From contig CM070902.1 of the NCBI GenBank assembly GCA_036417435.1, positions 136,327,886 through 136,391,885 of the forward strand: a stretch of DNA of 64,000 nt, in the 5' to 3' direction. Position numbers and translations under genes: made by a program. The stretch is from Inia geoffrensis. Lineage: Eukaryota > Chordata > Mammalia > Artiodactyla > Iniidae. Below the pieces are notes generated by a model that worked only from the letters and a program-made list of their open reading frames with translations, was not told where the DNA came from and did not search any database. This document shows positions 1 to 14,159 of the stretch, one piece after another (position 1 is the stretch's first letter; each line of letters opens with the position of its first letter).

Positions 1-1623
1 CAAATGAAATTTTAGAACTGAGAAATAAATTCAAATAATGGTTTTATCATGTTAGACATAGATGAGAAAAAGAATTCATGAACCAAAAGATAGGTCTGAA
101 GAAAATATGCAAACTAAACACACAAAAGAAATGGAAAAAAACAGAAAGAACATAGTAGATAAATGGGATACAGTAAAACAGTCTAAGAAATGTATAACTG
201 GAGTACCATATAGAAAGGATACACAAAATGGGACAAAAGCAATATATGAAAACAGAATCACTTAGAACTTTCTAAAACAAGTGAAAAACACTGATCCACA
301 GATTTTAGAAGTGGTGAAAGTGCCAATTAAGATAAAAACTAAGAAAGCTACACATAAGTCTATCACAGTGACACTTGTGAAAATCACAAGAGAAAATATT
401 AAAAGTAGCTGGGGGGCGGGGAGGTTTACAATAAAGAAGTAATAAGCAAATTATAGCTGACTTCTCAACAGAAAAACAGAAGCCAGAAGACAGTGAGTGG
501 AATTAATAAGCTCAAAGAATTAAAGGAAAGTAACTGCTGATCTAGTAAAAATACCCTTTCAAAAGGCAAGTAAATTAAAGACATACTCAGGCAAACAAAA
601 CTGAGGTAACCTGTTATAGGTATATTCATACCAAAGAAAACACAAATGAATGTTCTTTGAGCAGAATAAAGAAATAATCATAGTTGACACACAGGAGGAA
701 ATAAAGAGCAAAGGAAATGATATATAAATGGTAAATGAATACTAATCTATATTAACTAAAAGCTATTATAATTAGGTATGTGGGGAGTTAAAACATATAA
801 GTTAAAGACATACAGAAATATCAAGACACTACACAAAACTGGAAGAGAAAATTTTAAAAGTTAAGAGTGTACTAAGGTCCTCGCATTGTCTGGAATGGAA
901 TAAAAGCACTAATTAATATCAGATTTCAGTGAGTTAAGAATACATGTTGGAGTCTACAGGGTAAGAACTAAAAGGATAATAAAGACTCTATGACGAATAC
1001 AGCTAAAAGAAGAAGAGAGAAAAGGGCAAATAAATAATCCATCAAAAGAAGGCAAGGAGAAAAGGGAAATAGAATAGGGACACAGAACAAAGAATAGAAA
1101 GCAAATGGCAAGACAACAGACTTAATTCTAAGCATTTCAATAAGTATATTCAGTTCAAGCTGAGCAAACTCAAAACACAGACTTTCAACAAAAACAAACT
1201 TCAGCAACAACAACAAAACCTAACCATATACTGGGCTCATCTTAAGACTAAGATTCGGGGAAAGTAAAAGTTAAAATATAGAAAAAAATATATACGCAAC
1301 CCTAATCAAAAGAAAGCTTGTATGCCTATGTTAATAGAAAAAGTATTCTTTAAGGCAGGAATGCATGATAGAGACAGAATGATACAGTATAATAATAAAA
1401 GGTACACTTCACCAGAAAAATATAACAATTCTAGATTTCTATGTACCTAATACACAACTTCAAAATACAAAAAGCAAAAACTGACAGAACCAAAAGGAGG
1501 AAAAGATAAATTGGTAGTCATAGTAGGTGATTTTCATGACCCTCTCATAGTAATAGAATAAGCAGGCCAAAAAAACATGAAAGATAAAGAAATTTACATA
1601 TAATTAGTAAACTTGGCCTAATT
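1..1623 (+). mobile_element. Old L1 fragment (ORF1 end and ORF2 start), 5' part
   Basis: Recognised from degraded L1-typical stretches: ctgacttctcaacag, gccagaagacagtg near 460-500, and the endonuclease-region text near 1430-1560. Many stops and indels, so it is an ancient L1M-like copy. It continues at 2106 after an LTR insertion. Confidence 0.7.
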
Positions 1624-2105
1624 TATATTACGAGTTGAACTGTGTGCCCAAAAAAGATATACTGAAGTCCTAACCCCTAGTACCTCATAGTGTGACCTTA
1701 TTTGGAAACAGGGTAACTGCAAATGTAATTAGTTAGGATGAGGTCATACTGGAGTAGGTTGGACCCTTAATCTACTATGATTGATAACCTTATAGGAATA
1801 GAGAAACACAGAAAGGAGAATGCCACGTAAAGACACAGGGACACACAGGGAGAAGATAACCATATCCAACACAGGCAGAGACTGGAGTAATGCATCTATA
1901 AGCCAATGAACTAAAGGACTACTGGCAAACACTGGAAGTTAAAAGTGGCAAGAAATTTTCCCCTACCAGCTTCAGAGGGAACATGGCCCCAAGAACACCT
2001 TTATTTCTGATTTCTAGCCTCCAGAACTGTGGGAGAATAAATTTCTGTTGCTGAAGCCATCCAGATTGTGGTACTTTGTCACAGCAACCCTAGCAAACTA
2101 ATACA
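1624..2105 (+). mobile_element. Solo LTR of MLT1 type (ERVL-MaLR)
   Basis: Near full-length match to the MLT1A/B pattern: gttgaactgtgtgcccaa, gtcctaacccctagtacct, a mid section gatgaggtcatactggag, and the end ctccagaactgtg through aactaatacaca. It interrupts the surrounding old L1, so it is the younger of the two. No internal retroviral genes are present. Confidence 0.82.
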
Positions 2106-4745
2106 CAGCAATTAACAACTGGAAACACATTCTTTTTAAGCCGGCATGAAATATTCACTTTAATTGGTCATTAAAAAACAAAAGACAAAGGACTGAAATG
2201 ATACATAATTACTTTCCAATCATAGTAAAATAAAAACAATATAACTACAAAAATCATATGTTTAGAAATTTATACTCGTGAAAAAAAATCAAAATATTTT
2301 CAAAAAGATGATGATAAAAATAAAGTACATCAAAACATACGTGATGCAACTATAACCACACTTAAGAGGTCAATTTGTAGCCTGGAAATGCATACAATGT
2401 AATAAAAGAAAGGCTGAAAACTCTAAAATAAGATGGCTTCTTAAATGATATTCCACAGATCCAAAAAATAAAAAAACACCAATCTTAAACAAACTCTCCC
2501 ACTGAAAGGTAAAAGAGAAAAAAACTTTCTTATGTTTTTATGAGGAAAAGTATGGGCCAATCTTATGAATGAACATAGATACAAAATCCTAATGAAAGTA
2601 TCAAAAATCAAATTCATCAATACATAAAAAGGATAATGTACCATGACCAAACTGGGTTTATTTCAGAAATGCAAGACTGATGTCACATTCAAACATCAAT
2701 CAATGCAATTCACCACATTAAAAGAATAATAGACAAAATGATATAATTATCTAAATAGATACAGAAAAAATTCATCACCCATTTGTGATAAAACCTCTTA
2801 ACAAACTAGGAAGGGACTTGAAGGGACTATTCTTACTGTGATAAAGGGCTTCTATAATAAAAACCACAGCAAACATCATACCTTAATGGAGAAATATTGA
2901 AAGTATACAAGGATGCCTTCTATCATTATTTATATTCAAGACTGGACAAGTGGTTCTAGCCAGTGTAATAAGGCAAGAGAAAAAAGAAAAGTAAAGGATA
3001 GAAAGGAAGACAAAATTTCTCATTATTTGCAATTGACATGACTGTGTATATAGAAAAATTTTAAATAATGTAGAGCCAAAACAAACCATTATACTCAAAT
3101 GTTTTATTCAATACATAAAAAATTGTATTTACATAAACAGGAACAATCAGAAATAGAAAAGGCACCTTTTACAATGGCGTTGCAAAACATTAAATACCTA
3201 GGAATAAACCTAATAAAAAATATAGGAGATATTTAAACAAATATTTACAAGCCACTGAGTGTTTAGAGATATTAAAGAAAATCTAAATAAATGGATAGAT
3301 CTATAATTTTCATGGATCAGAAGGCCCAATACTATGAAAATGTCATTTCTTCACAAATTGAGCCACAGGTTCAATTAATTCAATTCCAATCAAATTCCAA
3401 GCAGGATTTTTTTGGTAAAAATTTACAATCTGATTCTAAAATTCATGTGGAAATATAAGGGCTGTGATGAGTCAAGATAATTATGGAGAAAAAAGTTGGG
3501 AAGATATTCTCTACCAAATATTAAGATTTTCATAATTAACACACTGTAATAAAATCGATCAATGGAAGAGAATACAGAATGTATAGTAAGACTTATATAT
3601 ATGCATGTGTATACAGGTATGTGTGTGTGTGTACACACACATACATACAATATATACTTCACAACCTCACTAAATTTGAAAGATAAAAAAAAAGTTTCCA
3701 GAAGGTAATACAGGAGACTATTTTATCACTTCAAGGTAAGCAAAGATTTCTTAAGCAGGGTACAAACAGCACTAACTTTAAAGACTGATAAATTGAACCA
3801 CACTAAAATTAAGAACTTCTGTTTTTTTCAAAGAGTATCATGAAGAGTAAAAGGTAAGCCACAAGTGGAAGAAGGTATCTGTTAAAGTATATCTCCAACA
3901 AAGGGCTTGAATCTTACGTAATAAAGAAAAAAAACAGATGACCCAATACAATAAAGGGACAAGAGACTTAAGAGACACTTCATCAAGAGGATATCTTAAT
4001 GCCCTATAACCCTATTAAAAGATGCTCACTAATATCACTAAATAGTGATATAGAAGTTATAATCTCAACGAGACAGCAATATATACTAACCAGAATATTC
4101 AATATTAGAAGAGTGATAATACCCAAGGTATTGACAGGGATATGTATGGAACAACTGAAACCCATGTGCTGCTAATAAAGTGTAAATTGGTATAATCACT
4201 TTGGAAAACTGTTTGGCATTATCTACTCAAGTTTTAAAAGTATGACCTACCACTTTCACTCCTATGTATTCAACAGAAATACATGCAAGAACACCATGTA
4301 CAAGAATCTTCACAGCATCAAGATTCTCTCAAACAGCCCAAACTGAAAGCACTCAAATTTCTAACAACAGAAATAGCAAATGAATTCTATGATTTCGATT
4401 GAATCCTTACATTGATGAGAATGAATGAACAGTACTGCTACATGCAACAGCATGGGCCAATCTCATAAACATAATGTCAAAATAAGCCAGACAAAAGTTT
4501 ACAAAATTTTGTATAAATTTCAAAAACAGAAGTAGTCAGAAGACTGGTTTCCTTGGGAACAGAGAGAGTAATATCTGAGTGGGGGTACAAAGGAGGCTTC
4601 TAGGGTATTGATTGATATTTTATGTCTTCACCTAGTGGTTACACTGATGTGGTCCCTCTGTGGCAATTCACAAAGCTTTCAGTTATGAATTGTGCACTTT
4701 TCTGTTTGTATGTAATGTAATAAGTTATAAAAAAGAATAAGAACA
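2106..4745 (+). mobile_element. Old L1 fragment (ORF2 and 3' end), continuing from 1623
   Basis: ORF2-like stretches include accatgaccaaactgggtt near 2640 (reverse transcriptase region), cctaggaataaacctaata near 3200, and the C-terminal region near 4020-4260. A typical L1M 3' tail ends at about 4745. All frames are broken. Confidence 0.75.
3610..3652. repeat. TG/CA near-palindromic simple repeat
   Basis: Alternating gtgtgtgtgtgt followed by acacacacac forms a short self-complementary run within the old L1. Confidence 0.7.
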
Positions 4746-6140
4746 TACACATGAGAAGCTGATCATTTATAATTATAAAAAATTAAACCACTTAATAAAG
4801 TTACTATCAATACAGAATAAGATATAAAAGAAAAATGATTCAAAGTAACTTTAAAAAACTATAATGGTGATTGATTTTCAGTAGAGATGCTAAATGGAAT
4901 TACTATTAAATATGCAACAAGTCTTCCTTCCAAAATGCCTTCACAGACTACCACCTGGACCTGGAGCTTTAAGAATTAGTTTTCTGTTAATCTTTAAGTT
5001 GAATGAAATCAAGTTCAACAGGAAAAAAATGCTGGGATTTCAATTACTGATATAGGACAATTACATTTCTGTTAATAAATATACAGAAGAGATGGTGAAA
5101 ACCTATCAGCAGAACCTCAATTTAATATCAAACACAAGGTTACTACTGGTGCTTTAGTCCAGTTTAATTTGCCATTTATTAGTGTTGTTCCTTTAAAAAA
5201 AAGACTGATATATTCCGATAAATTATTTTGAATAAGATTATTCAGTAATCAAGATACAGAAAGAGGCCAGGAAAAGAAAAGGTATATTGAAAGTCAAGAA
5301 TAAGAACAGGATACATTAAACTTCAAAGGTCAGAGACAGGATCTTGTTTTCTGAAAACTGAAATCATTGGATATGTTATTTTACTCTTCTGCTATGTCGG
5401 AATAAGAGCCAAAAGAATGATAAGCTATGTATAATTTCCACTAATTAGGATTCTAATTTTCATTATACTCATGAAGACATAACACTGTAGAACTATGACT
5501 TGTTCTGTAAAGATGTGATGCAAAGTTTTAAAAGTCACTTAAAACTAAATGTTACAAGTATATTCTGTATCTTTGAAGATTTTACTGGTTTCAGTTTGAA
5601 GATTTCCATATACATTTTATAGTAAATGGTATGAAGATGAAAAGCTGTTTTTCAGACTCTCGGATGTGTCATACTGCTATTTCTTCTTCTGAAAATAGAA
5701 AATGACTAAATGCACAGGATTCCAGTATATTCCAAATAAGACTGCTATATTAGCATCCTGAATTTTCAGGACTTTTCCTGCCTTTAGGAAACTAAACTGA
5801 AACAACTCCATCACCTAGGTCTATACCTGTATAGAAGAATGAAGAAATGCAATGCTAATATAAACTAAGTTTAGAAATAATACACAATAAGCTATTGCCA
5901 ATTATTTTCCACTTGTGAAGTCCTAACAAATGGCACTAAATAGAACTGTAGATTACATAATGAACTTAGGAAGCTATCATAATGTTCATTAAAATAATAA
6001 TAATATTGTACGTAATACAATCCATTATATTCTACACTACATTTTGTTGACAGAGATAAAAACATGAAGTTTTTCTCAGATAATTTAAAAGCAACTACTA
6101 CAACCATACTCTCCTGTTCTTCCAATATCCAAATTTCATT

Positions 6141-6147
<7 letters not shown>

Positions 6148-6174
<27 letters not shown>
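6148..6174. repeat. (AC)n microsatellite
   Basis: 27 bp of pure AC dinucleotide. Confidence 0.95.
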
Positions 6175-6749
6175 ATACATATCTATATATTCAATATAAA
6201 ATAACCCACGACTCAGTCTATATTTCAAAGGTTTCACTATTTTAAAACACTTTATCAGCCTTCTAAAAATTATTTACTGTTCATTTCTACTTCAGTGAAA
6301 CATAAATATGTATCATCCTGTTAAGCACCATTCATAATCTGATTGTGTGTCTGCACCTACCAACTCTGTATCTCAGATATTTCTTTTTTAATCCTTTCTT
6401 CTTTCTGCTCAAAGCACAGCCAAACTTTATCTTTCCTCGGAATTTTATCTTTTAATCTTACAGAATGTAGATCACTTTCAATTATTTGAAAAGCACCACA
6501 TGCTGAGTATTAAAGGAGGAGACAGTACTGACCTATAATAAATGAAGGACATAATAACAACAATTTAAAAAAATATATGTACAAAGTCCCCTGGCTTTAT
6601 AAACCTAATGGATCAAAACTTTATAATAGTAAATAAACAGTAATATAAAAATTACTAAACTGTTGAGTAATATTATAAAGAACAAATCATTCTCAGTTAC
6701 AATGTCCAAGAAGAGCTTTGTATAACAGATAAAAGTAGATAAAAGTAGA

Positions 6750-6970
6750 ATAATATTCCAAGCAGAGTAAGTAGCACTAGGAAAAGCTTGGAAACACCAA
6801 TGAGCATGGCAAGTTCAGATAATCAAAGCAAGAGGTATTATCTGTGGTTAGGTAAGATGGGGCCAAACAACAGAGCATCCTGAACAGAATGTGGAGTTCA
6901 GAGGACTTTATTACAATGGCAAGCCACTGTAGGTTCCTGAGCAAGGAAATAATGGTGAAAAAGAATAATC
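6750..6970 (-). mobile_element. L2 LINE fragment
   Basis: Reverse-strand L2 signature: attccaagcagagtaagtag, then ggcaagccactgtaggttcc and tgagcaaggaaat. Strongly diverged. Confidence 0.6.
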
Positions 6971-7524
6971 AGACATAACCGGAGTGATAAATTATGTTGC
7001 TGAATTATAAAATGAGACACTTGGAGTATAATCAAAAAGTAAAATGAGAATACCAAGCAACAAGAGACCATGAAATAGACATAGACAAACTTTGCCTATT
7101 TGAAATTCTGTCTAGCATCTAATGGAGGAAAAAAACACATATCTTCTGCCACCTTGACATATATACCATCAGCTGGCAATGCTTATCCTAGAGTAAACTT
7201 AAAAATCTCAAAGCTACAATGTAAACAAGATATGTTCGCAAGATCTTTGTAGCTCAGAATGATTCTTCCAGGATTCAGACAGATGTCCTAGGTCCACACT
7301 ACATGGACTGGCCCAGTATGTGGGCTTGTCGGACTAGTGGAGATAAAACTGTCTCTGAAAAGGAGCTAAAGTATGAAACAAAAGCCCATTACACTATATT
7401 TTAAGTTTTAGAAGAATAACTTGTCAATAATATTCCACGAGTTCACAGCCTGTTATCAAATGTTTAACATTAGACAAGGTCGGTTTTTCACTGGGATCAT
7501 GTGAAGTTAACAAAGAACAGCAGT

Positions 7525-7745
7525 TAAGAGCACAGCCTCTTAGCCAACTGGGGGATCCTGGGCAAATTATTCAATCTACTGAAGCCTTGGTTTCTTCATT
7601 TGTTAGAAAAAAGAAAGTGAACACATTAAAATAATATCTATAGTACCTCAAAGAATTGACAGAATAATGTAGTATCATGTAAAGGCATTTAGCACAGTAC
7701 CTAACATACAGTAAGCACTCAAAGAATCTTAACTATTATTATTAC
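7525..7745 (+). mobile_element. MIR SINE
   Basis: MIR order is visible: gggatcctgggcaaatta, ctgaagccttggtttcttc, then the core and a tail with agcacagtacctaacatac and agtaagcactcaa. Confidence 0.8.
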
Positions 7746-7854
7746 TAATAAAATTCATTATTATAAATAATTGGAAAAATCTGTTGTCTTGGATTTGTTT
7801 TCTGAATAAGTATTATTCTTCGATACTTATATGGCGTATTTCAATATAAAAGGT

Positions 7855-8055
7855 ACTGCTGTAGGCCCTTTACAATTTTAACTTATTTAATATATATAAT
7901 TTCCCTATGAGATAAATACTGTTAACATTCAGATGAGGAAACTGAAGTACTGACAGGTTAAAGTAACTTTTCCAAGTAGGTAATGAAGCTGCGATGTGAA
8001 TCCAGGAAATCTGGCTCTGAATGCCATGCTCTTTTATTCAATGTGGCCTGTACGC
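7855..8055 (-). mobile_element. MIR SINE, opposite orientation
   Basis: Reverse MIR: ccctatgagataaatactgt, cagatgaggaaactgaagt, and aagtaggtaatgaagctg. Lies about 110 bp from a plus-strand MIR. Confidence 0.8.
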
Positions 8056-8224
8056 TATACTAAATTTAAAGTACTGAACTTCCTTTTGCTGTAATTCTTT
8101 CTAAAATGCAACATACTATTTCCTGACCCTCTCATCTCAGATTAGGTCAGGTCATGCAATTATATTTTATCATAACACCCCATACTTCTTTAGAGTGTTT
8201 ATCAGAACTGTAACTGAATAACTG

Positions 8225-8345
8225 TCTCCTTCAATACAATGTAAACTCTATGAAGGCAGCAACTGTGTCTGATTCACTACAGTGATCCTCAGGACTTCAT
8301 ATAAAGCACAGTGTTCAATACATATTTGTTGCATGAACATATATA
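8225..8345 (+). mobile_element. L2 3' end fragment
   Basis: tgtaaactctatgaaggcag through caatacatatttgttgcatg is the L2 3' terminal pattern. Confidence 0.7.
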
Positions 8346-8597
8346 TTAACAAGGATTAACCATCAGCCAGCTAATAAACTGAAAATGAAAATAATTAAGC
8401 CTACAGGACTGAATAATAACAAAAAAATAAAAACAAAACAATAATAACAAAAACATATGATAAGAATAAGGATTCTAAAAATAAACTTTCTTAAAGTGTG
8501 AAAAAGGGCAAATTTTTCAGAGGGCATCAAAATAGCAAGGCTAATACACTCCACGTGGTATTAAAGAAGATAATTCTGAGTTAAAATAGTCTAGTAG

Positions 8598-8810
8598 GGG
8601 CTTCCCTGGTGGCGCAGTGGTTGAGAGTCCGCCTGCCGATGCAGGGGACACGGGTTTGTGCCCCGGTCCGGGAAGATCCCACATGCCGCGGAGCGGCTGG
8701 GCCCGTGAGCCATGGCCGCTGAGCCTGCGCGTCCGGAGCCTGTGCTCCACAACGGGAGAGGCCACAACAGTGAGAGGCCCACGTATCACAAAAAAAAAAA
8801 AAAAAAAAAA
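8598..8810 (+). mobile_element. CHR-type tRNA-derived SINE, full length
   Basis: The element starts ggggcttccctggtggcg, has a tRNA-like A-box region and a B-box-like ggttt/tgccccgg, then the CHR body and a poly(A) run (8791-8810). The target-site duplication gtctagta occurs at 8589-8596 and 8811-8818. Family knowledge: CHR SINEs derive from a tRNA and are moved by L1. Confidence 0.93.
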
Positions 8811-8899
8811 GTCTAGTAAAGAATCTTGCTTTGCCTCCATACATTTACTTAACAATGTAAACAGGTTTAAGAGGCGCAAACTACTAGGTATAAAACAAA

Positions 8900-9075
8900 T
8901 AAGTTTTAAAAAGTGTAATGTATAGTACAGGGAATATAGTAAGTAGCATTTTATAACAGTTTAGCATGGAGTATAATGCATAAAAATATCAAATTACTAT
9001 GCTGTACACCTGAAACTAATATTGTAAGTCAACTATACTTCAATTAAAAAATTAAAATTTTAAAATAAATGTTAA
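8900..9075 (+). mobile_element. L1 3' UTR fragment
   Basis: gtatagtacagggaatatag, the tail section with gctgtacacctgaaactaat, and tcaactatacttcaatt end an L1 3' UTR of an older mammalian subfamily. Confidence 0.75.
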
Positions 9076-9164
9076 AAAAGTAAAGTTTTTTTTTCCTTTT
9101 GTACAGAGCTTTTAGTAGTTTAAAAGCTTACATGGTTCTGCATTATATTCAATCATAATCCACC

Positions 9165-9490
9165 TCCTTGAAAATTTCCTCTATTAGACTTAATTCCAAC
9201 CCCTGGAGCTTCATATTGAAGTCTCTCTTCTATGTGACAGCTCTTCAAGCTGTTAAAGACAGCAATCATATTCCCCCGTAAATACTGCATTAATATTTAC
9301 AGACTAAACAGATCTACATACTTCAGTTGTTCACTGTCCCAACTTCTTATTACGGAGTTTCTAAGTCTTCCTTAGTTGCCGATGTTTAATTAAATGCTGG
9401 TGCCCAAAAGCAAACAAAACATTCCAGATATAGGCTGAGCAAAATAAAATTATTTGGTCTGAATACTACATAACTTTCCAATTTTGCCTT
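9165..9490 (-). mobile_element. L3/CR1-like LINE fragment
   Basis: Reverse-strand CR1/L3 pattern: gacagcaatcatattccccc, then ggtgcccaaaagcaaac and cattccagatataggctga. Ancient and diverged. A MER2 element abuts it at 9496. Confidence 0.6.
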
Positions 9491-9495
9491 GAGTT

Positions 9496-9712
9496 ACAGT
9501 TGACCCTCGAACAATGCAGAGATTTGGTGTTGAGCCTCTGAGCAGCTGAAAATTCGCATATATAACTTATAGTCAGCCCTCCGCATCTGTAGATTCAACC
9601 AACCTTGGATCTCGTAGTGCCGTAGCATTTACTACTGAAAAAACTCCACATATAAGTAGACCAGCACAATTCAAACCCATATTGTTTCCGGGGTATGTAT
9701 GTTAATCTGACA
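9496..9712 (+). mobile_element. MER2 (Tigger-type) DNA transposon remnant
   Basis: Starts with the terminal motif cagttgaccctcgaacaat and continues with agtcagccctccgcatctg, attcaaccaaccttggatct and agaccagcacaattcaaac. The non-autonomous element has lost its right end. Confidence 0.8.
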
Positions 9713-11578
9713 GTATCTAGAGTAGAATGACTCATTGTGGTTTTGACAAAATAATTCAGGTTTTTACTATTGGTTGGTTGGCTGACTTTCACTCTTTTGT
9801 CACCTTATTTTTTTATTATAAAAGTATGTTATACAAACAGAGGAATGTATAAAATATAGATGTACAGTCAACATAATTTTGAAAATAAAAACATGCACTC
9901 ACCACTCAGGTGCAGAAACAGAAGATTATCAATACCTTAGAAGTCTCTCTTATATCCTTTCCAACTTCTCCTTTTAGTCCTTAAAAGTAATCATGATCCT
10001 AATTTTTAAGTGTTAACCATTCTCTTGCTTTCCTTTATAGTTTTGTCATATACTCCTTCATACCTAAACAATATATTGTTTAGTTTTGCTTGGCTTTATT
10101 TTCCTACTCATAATTTCCCATTGCCTCAATTCCTTCAATGTAAGATTTGAATCTTTTCGTATTTTACTTGTTTTTAATAAGCCACCTCATATCTTTCAGG
10201 AAGTGAAGCAGGGACTACAGTGGATAGCCCATCACATGGAAAACAAAAAAAGATAAAGGTAAGATTAATATTCTGCTTAGGTCAGCCTGCCCCATCAATA
10301 TGAGACAATGCTGTCTCTCCCCAAAAAGAAACTGAGCTGAGGGAAAGTTGAACATCTTTCAATCTTTCTCCTAAACTGGATTTTATAATAGGGCTTTAGT
10401 ATGTATGTAAATTCCCTGAATTAATGAACTACATATTTAAAGAGCATCCCAGGATAAATATAATTAAATAAATGAGGAACATTTGAATTATTTAGTTTCA
10501 ATTTATTCATACCTCATATTTAAACATAAATATTTGCTAGTTGACTATAGAAAATTTTCTTCTCATATAAAAACTTTAAAAATAGAACATCAGACTAAAA
10601 GAACTAAAAATAATCATTACTGCCTAAAAATTCAGATAAAATCTCAAGGCAATGAAATTTGCCTTATTTACCAATTTAAATCAAAGACTGGCTGACATCA
10701 ATATACTTGCCAAAGCCTAAGACGATTGATGGAAAAAGGCTGTTCATCCTCCTTCCCAAGTCATGTTCAGTAACATGCCACTCCCTGCTTGTGGCATAAA
10801 CCACAATAAATAAAAATAAATAAGCAAGTAAATAAAGTGCAAATATTTTTCAAAATCAGGAAAAGTGAGGTTTAAAAAAGACACTGGTGCATAAATGAGA
10901 AATAGATGATTGTAAAAAAGAGCAGATATCCTAGAAAGTCAGTTATCCTAGACGCATTTCAATACAAGCACTTAAAAATCTTAAGTCAGTAAATCATAGA
11001 CTTAAGAAATAAAGAAGGAAAAACAAACACAGCTATCTCATCATATTTGTAAATCCCCCTCAGAAGCCAAAAGAGTGCTTTCACAGGGTAAGTAATCCTA
11101 TTTTTGCTCAGTATCTCCTCTTTCCCTCTAGTTCTTAAGAGAAAAATTAACTTTCCAATGATTTGATATCTTCATTATTCCTACACTTGATATACCTAAA
11201 TTTTACACCTAGGAATCCCTCAAGGAAACTTGATTTGTGATCTCTCAAAGAAATATATGTAGACACCTAATACACACAAGTGAGACATTTAAATGAGTAA
11301 ACATTTCTCTGTTTGAATTATTTTGCTTTTGGTAAAAATTATAACTTTATAGTGCAGAATACAATTTTAAACTTGTTTTTCAAAGAATCATAATGGCTCA
11401 CTTGGAAGCTTTTAAATTCTGTGCCCCAAATTATCCAATACAGGTATCCCCCACTTTTCAAAAGTTCACTTTACACCATACATTAGTATCTCTTTTTGCT
11501 AACCAAAAGAAATCCAAAGAGGATTTTCCCTTCTATGAAAAAAGGCAAAAAGCAAAAATAACGTTCAGGGTTTGTTTT

Positions 11579-11792
11579 TTGTTTGTTTGTTTTTTCTTTT
11601 CCCGGTACGCGGGCCTCTCACTGTTGTGGCCTCTCCCGTTGCGGAGCACAGGCTCCGGACGCGCGGGCTCAGCGGCCATGGCTCATGGGCTCAGCCACTC
11701 AGGGCATGTGGAATCTTCCCGGACCGGGGCACGAACCCATGTCCCCTGCATCGGCAGGCGGACTCTCAACCACTGCGCCACCAGGGAAGCCC
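11579..11792 (-). mobile_element. CHR-type SINE, minus strand
   Basis: Reverse-complement copy: a T-rich tail, then cggtacgcgggcctctcac, ending ccaccagggaagccc. The 13-bp target-site duplication cagggtttgtttt flanks it at 11566-11578 and 11793-11805. Confidence 0.93.
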
Positions 11793-14159
11793 CAGGGTTT
11801 GTTTTGTAGCAATTTCGTTATAAAGGCAGCATACAGCCTGAACGTCCAGACTGGCATGGCCAAGATCCTTCCCCCAGAAATACATCAATGCCTCAGCATC
11901 AAGCCATCATAGCTTTGAACTGTGTCTGTGAGCATTTGTGCTTTACCTTGATTTATTTTGTCCATCTGTTAGCAATATGTGTCCTAAGGTAACTGCTTCT
12001 TCACTTTATGCCATTTCAGCCTACAAAACGTTTCACAGGAATGCTCTAACTTGGATAGTGGGGGGAAATTGTACTTTTACAAATCTTTAACTACATATTT
12101 GGTCACCTTTGGACCAAAAATTGACATAGCAGCAGAAGAAAAAAAAAGCCATAGACACATATGGCACATCTGCTGTAAATCTGTTTACCCCCTCATCTGG
12201 CCAGTAAACAGGCAGACTGGAACATGTATGTTGAAACAAAGGTAACAAGAAAAAAATTAATTTCATGGGCTTGTAGTCTTACAACAATCCACCTATAAAA
12301 CAGGATTACAAAAAAAAGTGTGAAGTATCTCTAGAAATAACATCCTTAGAAAATATAATGAAAGGAAATCAAATATGCAAAAGAAAAAGTAAAGGTCAAC
12401 ATAACTACTGTATAAAAGAAGCTGGAGTTGTACATCCTAGTTTACAATGTTTATGTATTCATGTTTATTCTTGATTAATCTGTGTATAAAAATCAAGCTA
12501 TACTGTTTAAACATGTAAGAAATGAGGGAGTTCAGAATATACTCATCAAATTATCAGGCAATACAATTACAACAGACATGTTTTCTAATGACTGCATTCC
12601 TATATGCTTTTTAACATAAAGTTATAAATACATTTATAGTAGAAATCACTATCAGGATGGTATGTAAGATTATATTTAGTAAAAGCAATGCAGGAAGGTA
12701 TAGAGCTAGCCAAATAAATCATTTTCTTAAAATTATTATATATATGTATAAATCAATATACAGGCCATTTTTACAGCTCAAATGTCACTTGCTATAAGGA
12801 ATGGCCCACATGTAACCAACAGATCTTTAACCAAATATTACAAATTTAAGGGCAAGAAAATCCAAGTTGTTATTAACATTTTGGCAATTTAGAGATTCTA
12901 ATTAGAGGGTTTTTAAAATTTTGTTTGCTTTTGTTTTGAATCTCCAGAGGGACGTGCACTCCTCTTAGAGGTAACGCACTATCAAATCTTAGACAGAGGA
13001 TGTATCCTTCTAGGATAGAGGATGAATTGCTCTAGGATAGATAATATATCTGAAATTAACTAATAAAAGTAGATACTATATTTAATCTTAACCAAAAGGC
13101 CTGGAAGCAACTCACACTGAATAATCTTAAAATGGTTAAAAGCACAGATGATCACTTGAATAAATTCATCACAGTAAAACCATTTTTCCAAAACATTTTC
13201 CATCTCCATTCACTAGTCCATTCATTCTATAGCACAATCAATTACTGTCTACTAAATATTAAACAGGAAGCAGAAATAAAGGCATGATAGTGCAACCTCA
13301 ACACAGATTTTCACTATTCTAAACCCCTCCAAAATAAGTAAGCCTTAGAGGAGAGAAAAATCAATACAACATTGAAATTCCTTTTAAAGCCACACTGAAA
13401 AATATTTTAGGGGACATCATGTGGCAAAATTATGAATTGCTGCTGACATCTAAGAATGCACATGGAAAATTTATTGTGTGGCCTTTGATACAATAGGCGA
13501 AAATTTACAAACCATGATTTTTTAAAATATTAAATAAAAATATCATACATTACATTTATAAATTAAACAGCTGTAGCTACTATTAAAGCTAGTGTATTAG
13601 AACAAGTATTTTAGGAATATATTAACCAAAGATACTAAGAAATTGTAGGACAGAGGATCAAGCATGACTAAATAAATGTATAAAGTAAACGAAATCACAT
13701 GATCACATTTATCAGTTAATAACATAACTATGGAACAAATACTGGTCACATAATATGTTTTAATATACATCATTATTTTCCTAGATTTTCTGTTACAAAA
13801 AGAAAACTAATTTCCAAACTGTTAAGTACTTAGGTTGTTTTATAAAATCTTGGTTTTGATTATAACTAATTGACAAATTCAGGGAAAGAAATAAAAAGTA
13901 ATTACTTATCATCATGAAAATGAAACAGGTAACTGACTCATTTTTTTAATCTAGTTGTTCTGCTATGAAGTGGACAAATATAAGCTTTGAATTATCATAT
14001 ATGAAGAAAGGAATATTAAACTGAGAAGAGTTAATTCCTACAAAAGTAGCTCTTGATTTTAAACTATTTTTAATTCAAATATCTATCTCAGTACACACAC
14101 AAAAAAAAACTCAAGTATTATTTTTGGTACTTCATAGAATTTTTGTCATATTTTAAACA

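Noticed and set aside
8598..8680. Possible tRNA gene, because of A-box and B-box-like motifs
   Set aside because: The motifs belong to the tRNA-derived head of the SINE. The cloverleaf is not preserved and the body continues as a SINE.
8541..8925. Overlapping ORFs of 60-112 codons on both strands, with similar peptides recurring at the other SINE loci
   Set aside because: They are translations of the CHR-type SINE and its tail. The same peptides recur wherever the SINE occurs, so they are not genes.
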